Of a stretch of 64,000 nt of DNA, positions 16,531 to 28,919 are shown piece after piece. Source of the stretch: Eleginops maclovinus. Lineage: Eukaryota > Chordata > Actinopteri > Perciformes > Eleginopidae. The notes under the pieces were generated by a model. It was not told the DNA's origin. It made no database searches and saw only the letters and a program-made list of their open reading frames with translations. How positions within the stretch are numbered: position 1 is the stretch's first letter; each line of letters opens with the position of its first letter. The DNA is taken from contig NC_086352.1 of assembly GCF_036324505.1 (NCBI RefSeq), positions 23,469,637-23,533,636 on the forward strand. Direction: 5' to 3'. A program made the position numbers and the translations under genes.

Positions 16531-17639
16531 ATCTTAATTAAGAATAAAAACAAATCTTGCCTTTAGCTTTATATTTAACAGTCTAAAATGTGTTGTTAAA
16601 ATGTGACTTATTATCTGCAAAAATAGCAACATTCAAACAATAAAAAAATTTAAATTATTTAATTGAAAAACTGATCGATTTCCAATCTCAAACTGAACAC
16701 TATCTGGTTCTTCCAAACATTTAGTTTTTAGGCACACAGTTACATTTGCTATATTTTCATGAAAGTGTTTTCAAAAGTGTTATCAAAAGTGATAACATTG
16801 TACACTACAAAACAGATTAATAAGTGCACTACGTGATTGACTTTCCTCAAGTGTATGAATTATGTTGTTCCTGCTCCCACACACGTAACTGAGAGAATCA
16901 CTTTTGTTTTTATTATAGTATAACCATCCTTAATAAATAGCCTCATGTTTTGCAACTGTGTGTGTAGGAATATCTTTGGAGAAAACTCCATAGCTTCCCT
17001 TTTAAACTTTCTGAAACAGATGTGTAGAGAGGGTCCCTATATCATTCCAGCTGTTGGCTGACTTTTTTTTACCTCGAAGCACTGGGATCTTTTATAGGAA
17101 ACCCTGCTATGTTACATAAATACACTCCCACGTATATAAGGAATAGACATAAAGAGTGTAGACAGATGTGTTTGAAATGCTCCGTCCTCCACCTCATTTA
17201 TATCATAGACTTTGCCAGGGGCCAAACATACCAGGACTGTTAACTTAGCAGGGAGACGAGCATCTAACAGGGTGTAATTACTCTAGTAAACTGCAGGCCA
17301 AAGCCCAGTAGTCCAACATGGAGAAAACTCACAACGGCTTAGTGTGGTTTGGTCAGATTGTGAGGGAAAGCAGAATGCGACTGATACCAAGTTATTTCCT
17401 CAAAATATTTGCTTTTAATTCTGCTTAAGGAATGAAATATCCTACTGTACCTTCCTTTCATGTTAGCTTTGGGCAATGATAGGACACAAGAGAGGTCTTT
17501 TTGATGATATCAACATCTGAACAATGCAGAGACGCTTCCTAAATGCTCCTTTTGTGTCCTCTGTGGCCTCACTGACCAGTCTGTTCATGCAGAAATCTGC
17601 CATTAACACCCACTCTGACATTGTTAGACCAACGGGACT
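16531..17639. other. intergenic region between hapln3 and mfge8
   Basis: AT-rich with no supported gene. A small direct/inverted arrangement around AAAAGTGTTATCAAAAGTG (about 16772-16797) is the only local structure seen. Confidence 0.5.
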
Positions 17640-17753
17640 TTTATTGCGAGCAGTGGGAAATAAACGTTTATGTAACCGGTGACATTCAGGATATCAGCTC
17701 ATATAAGACAAAGAATGTTGTGTCTTTCTGGAATGAAAAGAAAAACAATTATT

Positions 17754-17759
17754 TTTATT
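17754..17759 (-). terminator. mfge8: poly(A) signal candidate for mfge8
   Basis: AATAAA on the minus strand about 850 bp past the mfge8 stop. A second AATAAA lies at 17640-17645. Either could serve. Confidence 0.3.
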
Positions 17760-18606
17760 TAATACATGGTATCATTTAAAGACCAACAATGCATAATATT
17801 AATTTAAAAAACAATGTAAAACAATGTATATTTTTTATACAAATTTCTACACATTTCCCACTGTTGTAAACATGCTTAAATTAGAACGAAATTATTTGTA
17901 AGAATGAGGCAGAAAACCTGCTAAAAAGTGAAAAAGAAATGATGTCATTATGTTGGACAGATCAGGGTACTGAAGTTCGATATTTAAAAAGGTTTTTATC
18001 ATCTCTTTCAGGACGGTTGAAAATGCCATGTATAATCTATATTGCACAGGCCCTGTGTCATTATAGTTGCTATTCTGCTACAACAGTTGGCCAAAGTGAG
18101 ATGCAGTGGGTGTGCTAGAGAGTATATTTGTTATCTGCCCTCTGCAGACTGTTAAAACTAAAAAGGTACTGTTGGACTGCAAAAGAAGGATAGAAAAAAT
18201 GGTAAAAGCTGTACAGCTGGATGAGGTGAAGAGCCCTATTATCATGTCTACAGGCTTAAAATAACCTAAGATACATTTAAATTCTTAGAGAAAACAAATA
18301 ATGAACATTAACAGCTTATTTAGTTTTTTTCCAAAGCTATTACAATTAAACCATTTATACTTTGTAGAAGTTTCTCAGTGAGCAATGTCAAACAATATTA
18401 TTAAATAAACATAAAAAAGTCACTAGTCAAAAAGTGCTACAAGTGTTACAGTCACAGCAGCCAGCAGGATATCTATCCAGAGAAGCACAAGGGAGTACAG
18501 GACAAATGATTGTGTTTGAGATCCATTCCTCTCATTCCTCTGCTGTGGTTTGAGAAATTTGAGCGACCTGATGAGGATGCAGCACTGTTACAGAATAAGT
18601 GAGTTT

Positions 18607-21600
18607 CTAATCATCGCAGCCCAGCAGCTCCATCCGCAGAGTGATGCGCTCATGCCACTCCCAGGGGACCACGCGCACATATCGGGCATAGAACGGAGGC
18701 TCAAACAGATTCTTCTTGTGGGTGTTGTTGTCGATGTTGCCTTGGAAAAGCTGCAAATGAATGACAAGCAAAATAAAATTATAATTTTTTGTGTGGATGT
18801 TATTACTAGCATGTTCTGTTAAATGTGCTAGGTGATATGAGGATATCAAATGGCAAACTTAGTAAATAAATCCACCAAAAGTCAGGGATAGTTACTCAAC
18901 CTACAACCTAAAGACCCAGAAAACCCACATCCAGACATTCAGAGGTTTTACACAAAGCCCACAGGGAGTTATTATCTAATAATCCAACTGACTTTATTCA
19001 GTAAAAACATTAATGCTTGTTTCAAAGTTTTATAGGATCATCTGGGTCCTGCTATTGTGCCCTAAATATATTTTAGTCCTTGCAAAGAAAGAAGCTCTGG
19101 TTCTACTCCTTCAGCAAAAATATATGTTATTATAAAGAAAAAGAGAGGAAAGAAGGGAAGCTGGCATATTGGACTTCTTTTATACAAACGTTAAGGTTTG
19201 TGAATGACTTTAGAGACTCTGGTTTAAACAGTTATTCATTGATAAAACACTAATTTACAAAAACATGCCTGTACTGTATCCTGTATGAATACATTTTAGG
19301 GACTCACCTTATCATAGCCGGTCTTCTCCTCCTTCACTGTACTCCAAGACTCTCCATCGTTACTGTAAGCTACTTTAAACATTGACACAAACTGCACCAC
19401 TCCAAAGTCCTTGGCCCCCTGAGTGATGATGCCTGTAAGACGTGTTGTCTTCTCCAGATCGACCTGGAGAAGGAACAAGGACAACAGTTACACGGCTTGC
19501 TTTAAAGGACATTCTTAACCAATAATGACATTTAACTACTGAGATTTTCCCTTGCCTGGATCCACTCTGAGCGGTTGTTGTGTGCAGGAGACCAGGCGTT
19601 GGTCTTCCCCTGCTTATCCAGTCGGGCAAACTGAGGGTGCCAAGTGAAGGTATCAATGCCCCACGTGCGGTAAGAGCTGGAGGCTGTTAGCTGCCCGTCT
19701 GAGATGAGGCGAGACTTCATTCCCAGGGGCTCTGAGCAACCTACCGTGTTTGAATAAACTGTGAATCAAAGGCCGACGGAAAAGACGGAGGGGAGTGGAC
19801 ACCAAAGCGACAGAAAGGGAAAGAGAAAATAAAAATAAATGAATACACCCATAGAAATTAAGTTTACCTTTCAACAGTTGAATTCAATTTGAAAAATTCA
19901 GGAGAATAAGACTGATTGAAATCATTTTATACACCCGCGAATGACCAAGAAGAAGAGGAATATAAAGATGCGAAGAAAGTAATGCATGCAATAAAAGCGC
20001 ATGCAATAAAGCACATAAAGGTTGTGTACACTGTTTCTCTGTAAATGTTTTACCTGTTACGTTCAAAGCAGAAGAATGGAGGTGGAGAAAACAGAAATGT
20101 GTTTTTCTCTCTATGCAAGTCAACATGGCATTGCGTCTTTTGTTGTTGCACATGTTATCCACACAATACTGTCTGTCATTAAAATTTCAAATACGCCAGG
20201 CCTAGCTTGAACCATCAGCTCTTTTTCTTTAACCTCACATTTGTTTTTTCCATCTCCATTGTTATCTGCAAGTTTCGAACTTGATGTGTTGCATGAGAAT
20301 TGTAAAGGGCATATTTATGTGTGTTTACCATTGAGCTCACAGCCCACCAGCTCCATGCGCAGCGTGCAGGCCCTGCGGCACACCACGGGGATGATGCGGA
20401 TGTACTGGGCTACGATAGGAGGATCAAAGAGGTTGGTCTTTGTGCTGTCGTTATCTGCGTTTCCAATGAAAACCTATAGCACACACACAAAGAAAATGGG
20501 TTGGCTAAAGAAAGAGACGTTTTTAGCTGGTAACATTATACATAAGTAACCTGTTTATCACAAGAGAAGGCCTTTGACCTTGTCTCTCCGTTGGCCATCA
20601 GCTCTGTGAGTGACATAAAGGTTCCCATCAAAGCTGCTTGCCACCTTGAATGCCTTGATGTACTCTGATGTGCCCATGCGACTGGCACCCTGAGTGATGA
20701 TGCCGGTCAGACGCATCTTCGTCTGCATATTAATCTGTTGTCAACAAGTTAGCAAGTCAGCTGCACAGCTTTCATTCAAAAGCCTCATGTTTCAAAGTGT
20801 TCACTTATCCCACCTCTATCCAGGGGTTCCTGTCATGGGCAGCTGACGTCCAGGCGTTGACGATGCCTTGGTTGTTGAGTCGAGCCAGATCTGGGCCCCA
20901 TCGCTGAAGACCCATGATGCCGTAGTGCACAGACGAGGCGGAAATCTGTGACTCAACGATTGCTCCGCCCTCCATCCCGAGCAACGAAATGCAACCTGGG
21001 ACAGAGCCATTAAAACATGACCAAGGCTCTAAGCAAGTAACTAAAATCACTTTACAGTATTTTGAAATTGTGGTGCATAACTTTTTGTATATTTCTATTC
21101 CACAGAACAAAACATGTTTTAAATTAAGTAGTTATACATTTAATTCATTGATATTGCCAATCAATGAAACACAGTCTATGATTATTTTGAATTCAAAACA
21201 TGTTTTTAAAGACAAGCGACATGAGGATACAGGCATCTGATAAAGGAGTTTGAAATGATGTGGTAGTTTTTGAACATACGTAGCTGGCACTGCTTTCCTA
21301 CATACGGCGATGGGCACTGGCAGGTGTAGTCTCCATCAAGATCTCGACATTTCCCTCCATTCTTACAGGGCAGGTTTGCACAGTCGTTGACATCTAAAAA
21401 AACAAAAAACAATTATTATTATTATTTTCAACTCCTCAAATTAAATGTATCTTTACCAAAAAAGTAAATTGTGAGAGATGTGAAGCACACCTGCTCACAA
21501 AGAGACTGAGAAAGACAGAACATAGGGAGGCTGAGGCAGGTGGAGGGCCACAATAGCCTTACTGTGTCTCTAACATGCAGTTGGTGACAGAAACGCCCCT

Positions 21601-24600
21601 GAGGGCAACACTGAGGAGATGGGACAATCTTGGAAACAGGGTTTAAAGACCACAGCCGTTCAGGGGTGGAAGGTCATTGTTATGTTTTCGTGGTCATGAC
21701 TCAATGAATGTGAACAGACAGAGGAGATTTTAAGGTTGTATTCAGTTAATCCACAAAAATAATGTAATACATAAATGTATATATATTTATTTATTTATTA
21801 ATTGATGTTCTTCAGTTTATTATTGTTTTTGCTTAAAAATCTATAATTACTATTACTATGTTCCTTATTCAAATGTATATCCAGATAAAGGGAACTTGAA
21901 ATGTATAAATGGAGCTGTTGATCCCTGTATGCCCTGAAACAAGACTCTGAACAACAACAAAACTCACTGTATGTTGTGGCCACTGAATAAGATGTGAACT
22001 CTGATATCCATGAAAGACAAACCCACAAACACAGCTTGTGAAAATATATGTTGTGTATCATCATCTGGGAAAATAATAAATAAATCATGTGTCAGTATTT
22101 TTTTACTCCAATACAACCATTGCAACAAAACATGTGGTCCATCCATCCATCGCACCATAATTCTCAAAAACCTCCACAAGGCGGCATGCTTGCTCAGTTG
22201 TCCACATGGTGTATTTAGCTAAGTAGGATAAATGCATACCTTCATCAGGACAGACAATTTTCTGATTATATTTAGGAAAACGAAATCCTTTGATAATGAT
22301 AGTCTTCTCATATAAATCATGGTCCGGTTAAAAACCATGGTTCTCTTAGGGAATTATTTGTTTGGAGTTTCATTCAGGATGTCGTCACTGCGAGCAAGTC
22401 AGAGTATGCAGCTCCACACCCTGTTGCTCACTCTGAGCTCATCCACTCAAAACCACTTCTAAACACAGTAAAACACATACAATACAAAAGGTTCTTCAGC
22501 ATTCCCTTTTGAGAAAAGCCCTTACTTCAGCTTCTCAGTTTCCAGTCATTTGTAATGTAATGCAGTGCCATGCTTTAATTTCATGACGCTAAAGAACCAC
22601 CTGTAAAACAAGAGTTATCATGCTATTGCCAATGCACTGAATGTGTCCTACACTGAGTATTTAACTTAAGCCTCCACATCTCTGTGCTTTCTTTCACACA
22701 TTTATCTGTTCATATTTTGGTGCATTTGTATCATTAAAAATCATGTTGCTTTGGCTACTAGCAGTACACTTTGTTTTGTACATGCAACAATCTCCTGGAT
22801 GACTTTTGACGACTGAAGACAACATCTGAATCTGACGATTATGAGCCAGGACCTGATTAGTTTAATACTTGGTAGAAATTTTAAAATAAGTATCCACATG
22901 AAAATGAAACATTAAATGTAACTTGTATCCAGCCTAATGTCTCCTAATTTACTCTCATTAAGGATCTCTACCAGACTTCAGACCTGAAGTAGATGAGAGG
23001 TTGACATAAAGTCACATGGGTCAGTTTAATTCTGTTTCCTGTAACCGCTAAGAGGATTGGTCCTCAAACTCCTGTATTGCAAAACTTGCAGCTTATAAAA
23101 CGGTCAAAGAAAGGACGAGAAATAACCTTGCCAATTTGAACTACGATTACTTTCAATGTTTTGGCAACACTGTTGACATCCACGTCAGACTTGCAATTGT
23201 TCTGATGTTTCTAGTGTTTCTTGCAAAAAAATGAAAATATTTCCATTTTCAAATTAACTTTGCCTTTTTAACCTTTGAAATATGTTTTAATCATACATTC
23301 ATTTACTATGAATGTATGTTTGTGCATTTCCTTTACATGGTTTATGGGACAGGTTCCACCCCTTTCCAACCCAAGCCAGTGACGTCTGACAGAAACAAAA
23401 TTAGAAATCGTTTGGGAGTCGACTGCCAGGCTGCAGGAAGACTACAATTGGTGGTCACATTATGGGCTGGGAGGTGAAGTGTTCATTCACCAAAAAATGC
23501 CTTTTCAGTAACAGCATGAACTCAAGTGCTGAAAGTTTTATTCCGAGCATAACTACTTTTTATTCTATGTGCTTTTCTTTCAGCAGTCAAAGCTTAGAGT
23601 TGTTTTTAATTCCAAGTCTTGGCCAGAGTTCAGATAATCACATTAACGCATGGAGGAAATAATCCTCTGTTTCCTTTCTTTTCTTTTCCACAATTCACTC
23701 TTTCAATAATGACCCTAAACTTCCACTATCATTCTAAGTCATTTTATTAAGAGGATGTGATGGGAATCACTGTTATCATGTTCTTTGGTCCAGCTTAAGC
23801 ACAAACAGATGAGGTTGAACCCGTGTGGAAGGTGTCTGCATGCTAAGAGACTTGAGTGGCCTTTTACTATTTAGCCGAACCAAATGACCACACAACCCTC
23901 TGAATGAGGCCCTTTCATGGGACTGCTGAACTGACAACAAGTCTTTCACTACTGACACTATGACAGGATGGAAAATCGTCATGCGCTCAAACTTTAAGAA
24001 AAATCTGCTGAACGTGGAGCTTACACAGCTATACTATCATCTACTTTCCCTTGTTTGCTTTCTTTTTCTTTATAAGTAATATTATTTTTTGTATGTAGAT
24101 GCAATGCTTTTTTATTTGAACCTTACAAACTTCACTGAACAATAAACCCTTAATGGTTAAAAAAAAAAAAGCTTCCCAAATTCATTGAATAAATACAAAT
24201 GAGAAACTTGCAACTCACAGAGCAATTGAAATGTATTTATGAATAGTTGTTTACAAGTGCACAGGGTTAGCAGCTCAGACTCAATAATCTGATCAGATGT
24301 AACTTACTGATCTGGCAGTGCGCTCCCTCGAAGGCCGGCTGGCACTTGCAGACATACTCGTTAAAAACATCTCCTCGTCTTGTGGGAGTGATTATCTCGC
24401 ACGACCCATCATTCTTACAGGGGTTTGGACTGCAGGGTCCTGAGAAAAGGAGGAGATCATTAGTTCTAGTGTAAAGTGTCTGAATGACCATTGTTTTTTA
24501 GTTTTTTTTTTTTGACAGATTCAAGTTTGCCGTACCTGTCTCTGTCAGGTTGCAGGTGTCTCCAGCAAAGCCATCGTCACAGATGCAGATGAATGGATCC

Positions 24601-27259
24601 TCTCCTATCCCTGTCACGCATGTTCCGCCATTAAGACAAACATTCACCTCACAGAAGTCACCTGAGGTAATGAGAAAAACAGGGAGTTACATTTAAAATA
24701 AAATCTATCCTACAACAGCTACTGCTTTTGCTATTCACATTTGGAGTAGTGTATTTAAATAGTGCCTTGGACACCAGAAACAAACACATTTCTGCCAGGA
24801 GCTACAATAAAGCAGACGTTTGAGCTGCTGCAACATGTTGTTGTTTTGATTCACACTTTTAGCCTCCTGATCCTGTTATGCTATCTCTGTTACCTTTTAA
24901 ACCCACAGGTTTAAATCAGAGCTGAAAGAAAAGCTCAAACTCCTATTTGCAGGTTGTCACAAGTCATGTTTTATTTTTATTTTTAAAACATGCCCCCTAG
25001 GGATTTAATGTTGAACTGGCATAACGTTGGGGGGACTTACAAAGAGATAGATTTAAATGATTATATGAGCTACATTTCTTTTTTTTTCAAATTGTTGTCG
25101 TAGTACAAGATAAACAATCTTTGTAGTAAATGTTTCTAAGTGATTCAATCTGTATAAATAATAAGTACTCATTGTTTTTCATTGCCTTTGATCATTTTTA
25201 TTTGAAACATCATTGATATTTGCATGCTAGGCCTAATTGCTCAAGTTTATTTTAATTAGATTGTTTTCATTTAGACTGAAGCAGCAGAGCCTCAAATATC
25301 CTAACTTTAAGTCCCAAGTGTATACTATATGTCTAGATTCCAAAACACAGAATCCAATTGGTTAGGTGCTTCTAATAATATTAGTTACAATGTAAAAAAA
25401 TAAATGTCGATGGATAATTGTCCCATTGTCAGATGACAGGCTGAGAGTTTTACCATCAGAATCTGTACTGGGAAGGGAAAAAGAGGATGTGTTTCCTCTG
25501 TCTGGCTGAGCGTCTGTAACAACACAGCTGCTGCAGCTTCAGCAGTCAGCCCAACGTGCTGAGTCACAGATCCTGGCCGGATTAGGAAAATTATGGCATT
25601 GACCTCCAGTGGGAGTGGTAAGGCAGAGGTTTATGAGTCACACTGGAGCTCTCAAAATTACCAAGCCTTAACTAATCGGTGTGTGCATTTTTTTAACCAG
25701 CACGTTGAGTCAGTAGATGCCACGGAGAGTCAGCAATGGCAGATGGAACTTTCTCTGCCATCTTTGGGGGAAACCTGAAGGAAATGTGTAAATCCTGCAG
25801 ACCTTCTCATCTACTCCTCAGCAATAGAGTATATGACATTGAGTCAGTTTGAAAGTATTTTGTTAGTCTTTTTCAGATATTTTTTTAAAGAATGGTGTCT
25901 TTATGAGATCAGTAAATGTTTTTTTATTGCATATATAGTTTAAATAATTTTGACAACTGACAACAAAACATGCATATCCATGTGCAGGATTAAGAGCTTG
26001 CAGGATTAGTTGTACTGTTGTTTGCTGCTCTGAGAGTTACACAACATGACAGTCCAGCAGCTCGCAGGTGGCTTAGGACACACACCTGACTGACATGCGT
26101 GTAATGAGAGAGGCAAATAAAACTGAATGTACACTAACTGTGAGTTTACTCTGATGCAATATTTAATGAAAATGTAACAAAAACTAAATATGTGCATAAC
26201 TATTGTTTACAGTTGGGAAACCTGGAGATGCAATTTAATTAAGTACTGATTACCATCCTCGGAAAGTCCTGTATTTACAAACTACCTTGATTAAAAGCAT
26301 GCAAGTAATTTATATGCTACATTTAGATATGCACATTAACTGTGCACTAAAATGAAACATGAGCAAAGTTTGACAATTTTATATTTTTTGGATTAATCTT
26401 ATTCCTGCATTAATGTGCATGTTGCATTTGGCATTTGCTGCTGTGTATGTTTATTGTTGTGATAAGTGTAAACTATATAAGATGTTGGGTAGTTTAAACT
26501 ACTGCAAGGAATAATATTCTATAAGACAAGCATATGTTTGAAGCATTGCCCTGTTTACAGCTTTGTGATAATGCATATCCAGCTGAACAGAACAGTTGTT
26601 TTTAATGGCTTTTTCACCTTTTTCAAGAAGTACAAGAATTGTCTCAACCTGAAAAGGAACAAGTCATCCTATAGTAAGATGGCATGAAAGACTTACAACT
26701 TAAATATTGACTGCTTTCCCCTGCATCTTTTTTAAACACCTGAGGACATTTCATATGTAATTTTTGGTAATTGAAAATAATACATTATATTATTGTATAT
26801 ATGATTACGAAAAAGCTGTTAAATTAAAAGACATGTGGCAGACAAGAGCTCCAACAGTGTGTAACTGAGAAAAGGGCAACGTGTTGCACAGCTCCCCTTT
26901 TATCATTCAGTCAAGCCCCCCCACTTTTCCCATCACAAGGAGCCCTTAACGAACAGTAGGAGAAAAAAACACTGGAGCTTCAGGAGTCCCTTAAAGTAGA
27001 CTCAACGACATATTAACTGAGGAATGGTAGACATCAACATTGAAAATAGAAAGAAGATATGATTTAAGAGTAGTTGGCATAGTTCTGTAACAGAATTCTC
27101 TTAATGACCTAACCATAAACAACAGGAGTTGTGTATGAATGCGATTAAAACTGATTTATGTCGGCGGTTTACAAACGACTTACCTCTGACTGAACACAGG
27201 CAAAGTAGAAGAGTAAATGTTGTCAAAGTCTTTGTCATAACATGTCCGAGACGTTTCAT
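18607..27259 (-). CDS. mfge8: milk fat globule-EGF factor 8 (lactadherin), three EGF plus two discoidin domains
   Basis: Secreted bridge between integrins and phosphatidylserine, used in clearance of dying cells and adhesion. Exons: 27259-27184 (signal peptide), 24661-24536 (EGF1), 24439-24308 (EGF2), 21393-21280 (EGF3), 20995-20814, 20734-20579, 20473-20329 (discoidin 1), 19740-19556, 19463-19308, 18750-18607 (discoidin 2). The sum is 1416 bp, giving 471 aa. EGF exons are phase 1-1. EGF2 carries an RGD at residues 89-91 (PTRRGDVF). Discoidin 2 ends [16 protein letters not shown]. Three EGF domains is also the layout of the paralogue EDIL3, and parts of discoidin 1 ([19 protein letters not shown]) look EDIL3-like. 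The hapln3/abhd2/rlbp1 neighbourhood argues for mfge8. The intron after 19556 begins GC. The donor after 20579 (GTCAAAG) is weak but needed for frame and domain length. Confidence 0.9.
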
Positions 27260-28049
27260 ATTTGTTTACTCTCGCTTTGTTTGTTTCGCAGGATCGTCTG
27301 TTCGGGGCGACGCTGCCTTAAAGTGCTGTAGGAAAAATAAGAATCGCGACTGGAATATAAAGGAAGGACGAAGTGATGAACCGGGGAGCCGGGATTTTTC
27401 GATAATGCCCGAGTGAAGGACATGTGACGCTAAATGGGCGGAGAGTTCAGAGCCAGGACAGTAAACAGATAACAGACAGGAATATTAATGAATGCTTAGC
27501 CTATATTTAACATTAGTGATTTTTTTTTAACTTTTGTTTGACGAGCTTGGCCTTGTTGCTCATTCTTCCAACACACAAAATGTGTGTAATCTCAATTCAG
27601 CCTACGTATTATTATGTATAGCTATACTATTACCACACCTTATGCAACTATGCAATAACTTTGGCTACATGGCCAAATATATGTGTGAAATATGTGAAAG
27701 AGCATTACAGTCCCACAAGTGATTACATGTAGCCTATAATAAAGCTTTAGAGGTAGATATCCATATTGTTTCCAATTAGAGTAAGTAACTCTCATCTTGC
27801 ATTTTTCGGCAGAAAGGTTTCTAAAAGGTTTACATAGGCACATTTAAGTCACGTAGTCGAATATTTTAACCTCATGGCCTTTAATTGTTCTATTCATAAC
27901 ATTATTAATAGGACATTTGCATTAGAATTTGAAATCTTTTTCTGTTTTTAATGGCAACCTAAGCATTACTAAGCGTTATTTTGCCATTACACGAATTGCA
28001 AATCACTGGGGTTAAAACGTCATAAAATAATGTGTTAAAGTCTGTCGCC

Positions 28050-28064
28050 ATCAGGTGGATGTTA
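28050..28064 (-). promoter_or_regulatory. weak CTCF-like motif
   Basis: On the minus strand CCACCTGATGGCGAC matches the CTCF core at about 13 of 15 positions. Position is approximate. Reported only because it lies between two divergent promoters. Confidence 0.15.
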
Positions 28065-28259
28065 TGTTGTAATTGCAACAGGGAGCCTTCTGGAGTTTGT
28101 ACTGGTAAAACAATACAGTCTGTGGCTAGAAATGTACTGCTAGAGACGTGGATTCCTAACATATCTTATTCAACAGTATAATACAGAAAACATGTAATAA
28201 TGTCAATTTAATTGTACTATCTTCTTGTGAATCTGTAGTACTGTCCTGTGTTTCACTCT

Positions 28260-28335
28260 CACTCTGTTGCTGCTTTAAACTCCTGAATTTCCCCACGGGG
28301 ATAAATAAAGGTCCGTCTCGTCTTATCTTATCTTA
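28260..28335 (+). repeat. 3' tail of a non-LTR retroposon
   Basis: GAATTTCCCCACGGGGATAA followed by ATAAAGG and a TCTTATCTTATCTTA microsatellite. This is the kind of 3' end seen on many fish LINE/SINE copies, by memory. No open frame remains. Confidence 0.55.
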
Positions 28336-28736
28336 AAAAGAAAATGGACCATTTACCATGAAGTGGATAGGCTTTCTAGGACAAAAAGTTGTACATTTGC
28401 ATTGTTGTGTTTGCTGATTTAGCTCAACCATAACCAAAAGGCACTCATGTATGCCTCTACATGTAGATACATGTGGTAGACATGTTATGTAACATGTTTC
28501 AGCACGTTCCAGTCACGTTCGGGAAAGGTTTTGGTTAAAATTAAATAAATAGTGTGCGACCTGCTGTAATAAATTTGTCTCTAGGTAACTGTCATAACAA
28601 AGGAAAACATATATTATCATTTACCACACTGCTGTATAATACTTATAACAAATAAATGTGAAAAATGGCATTGAAATGTTTCATAGATAAGGGGCGTTGA
28701 CAATGAGCTCAGGTGCCGCGTCATCTTTCCTTTTGA

Positions 28737-28899
28737 CCAATGAGATAGCAGGTTTTGTCAGAGCTGCTGTTGGTTCTTCAGCTAGTGTGGCTAGCTTCAG
28801 CTACATGAATTGGAGTGCGTACTACACATCCATCAGCTATGGTTTAACGTTAGAGGCTCACAAACCAACACAAACCAACAAAATGCCACGAATATAAAA
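28737..28899 (+). promoter_or_regulatory. abhd2: abhd2 core promoter
   Basis: A CCAAT box (GACCAATGAGA, CCAAT at 28737-28741) and a TATA-like TATAAAA (28893-28899) lie just upstream of a predicted first exon ending CCGAG|GTAAGTGA at 28952. The spacing fits a start site near 28925. The open frame crossing this promoter is taken as chance. Confidence 0.5.
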
Positions 28900-28919
28900 T
28901 AGGACTGTAGCGTTCGAGC

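Larger units (their letters stand above)
27260..28690. other. divergent mfge8/abhd2 intergenic region
   Basis: mfge8 reads left and abhd2 reads right. Near mfge8 there is a GC box (GGGCGGA, about 27435) beside an E-box-like CACATG on the minus strand. The rest is AT-rich and holds a retroposon tail at 28260-28335. No open frame here looks real. Confidence 0.5.

Noticed and set aside
28697..28897. 66-codon frame upstream of abhd2
   Set aside because: It covers the CCAAT and TATA boxes of the abhd2 promoter and ends just before the presumed start; taken as chance.
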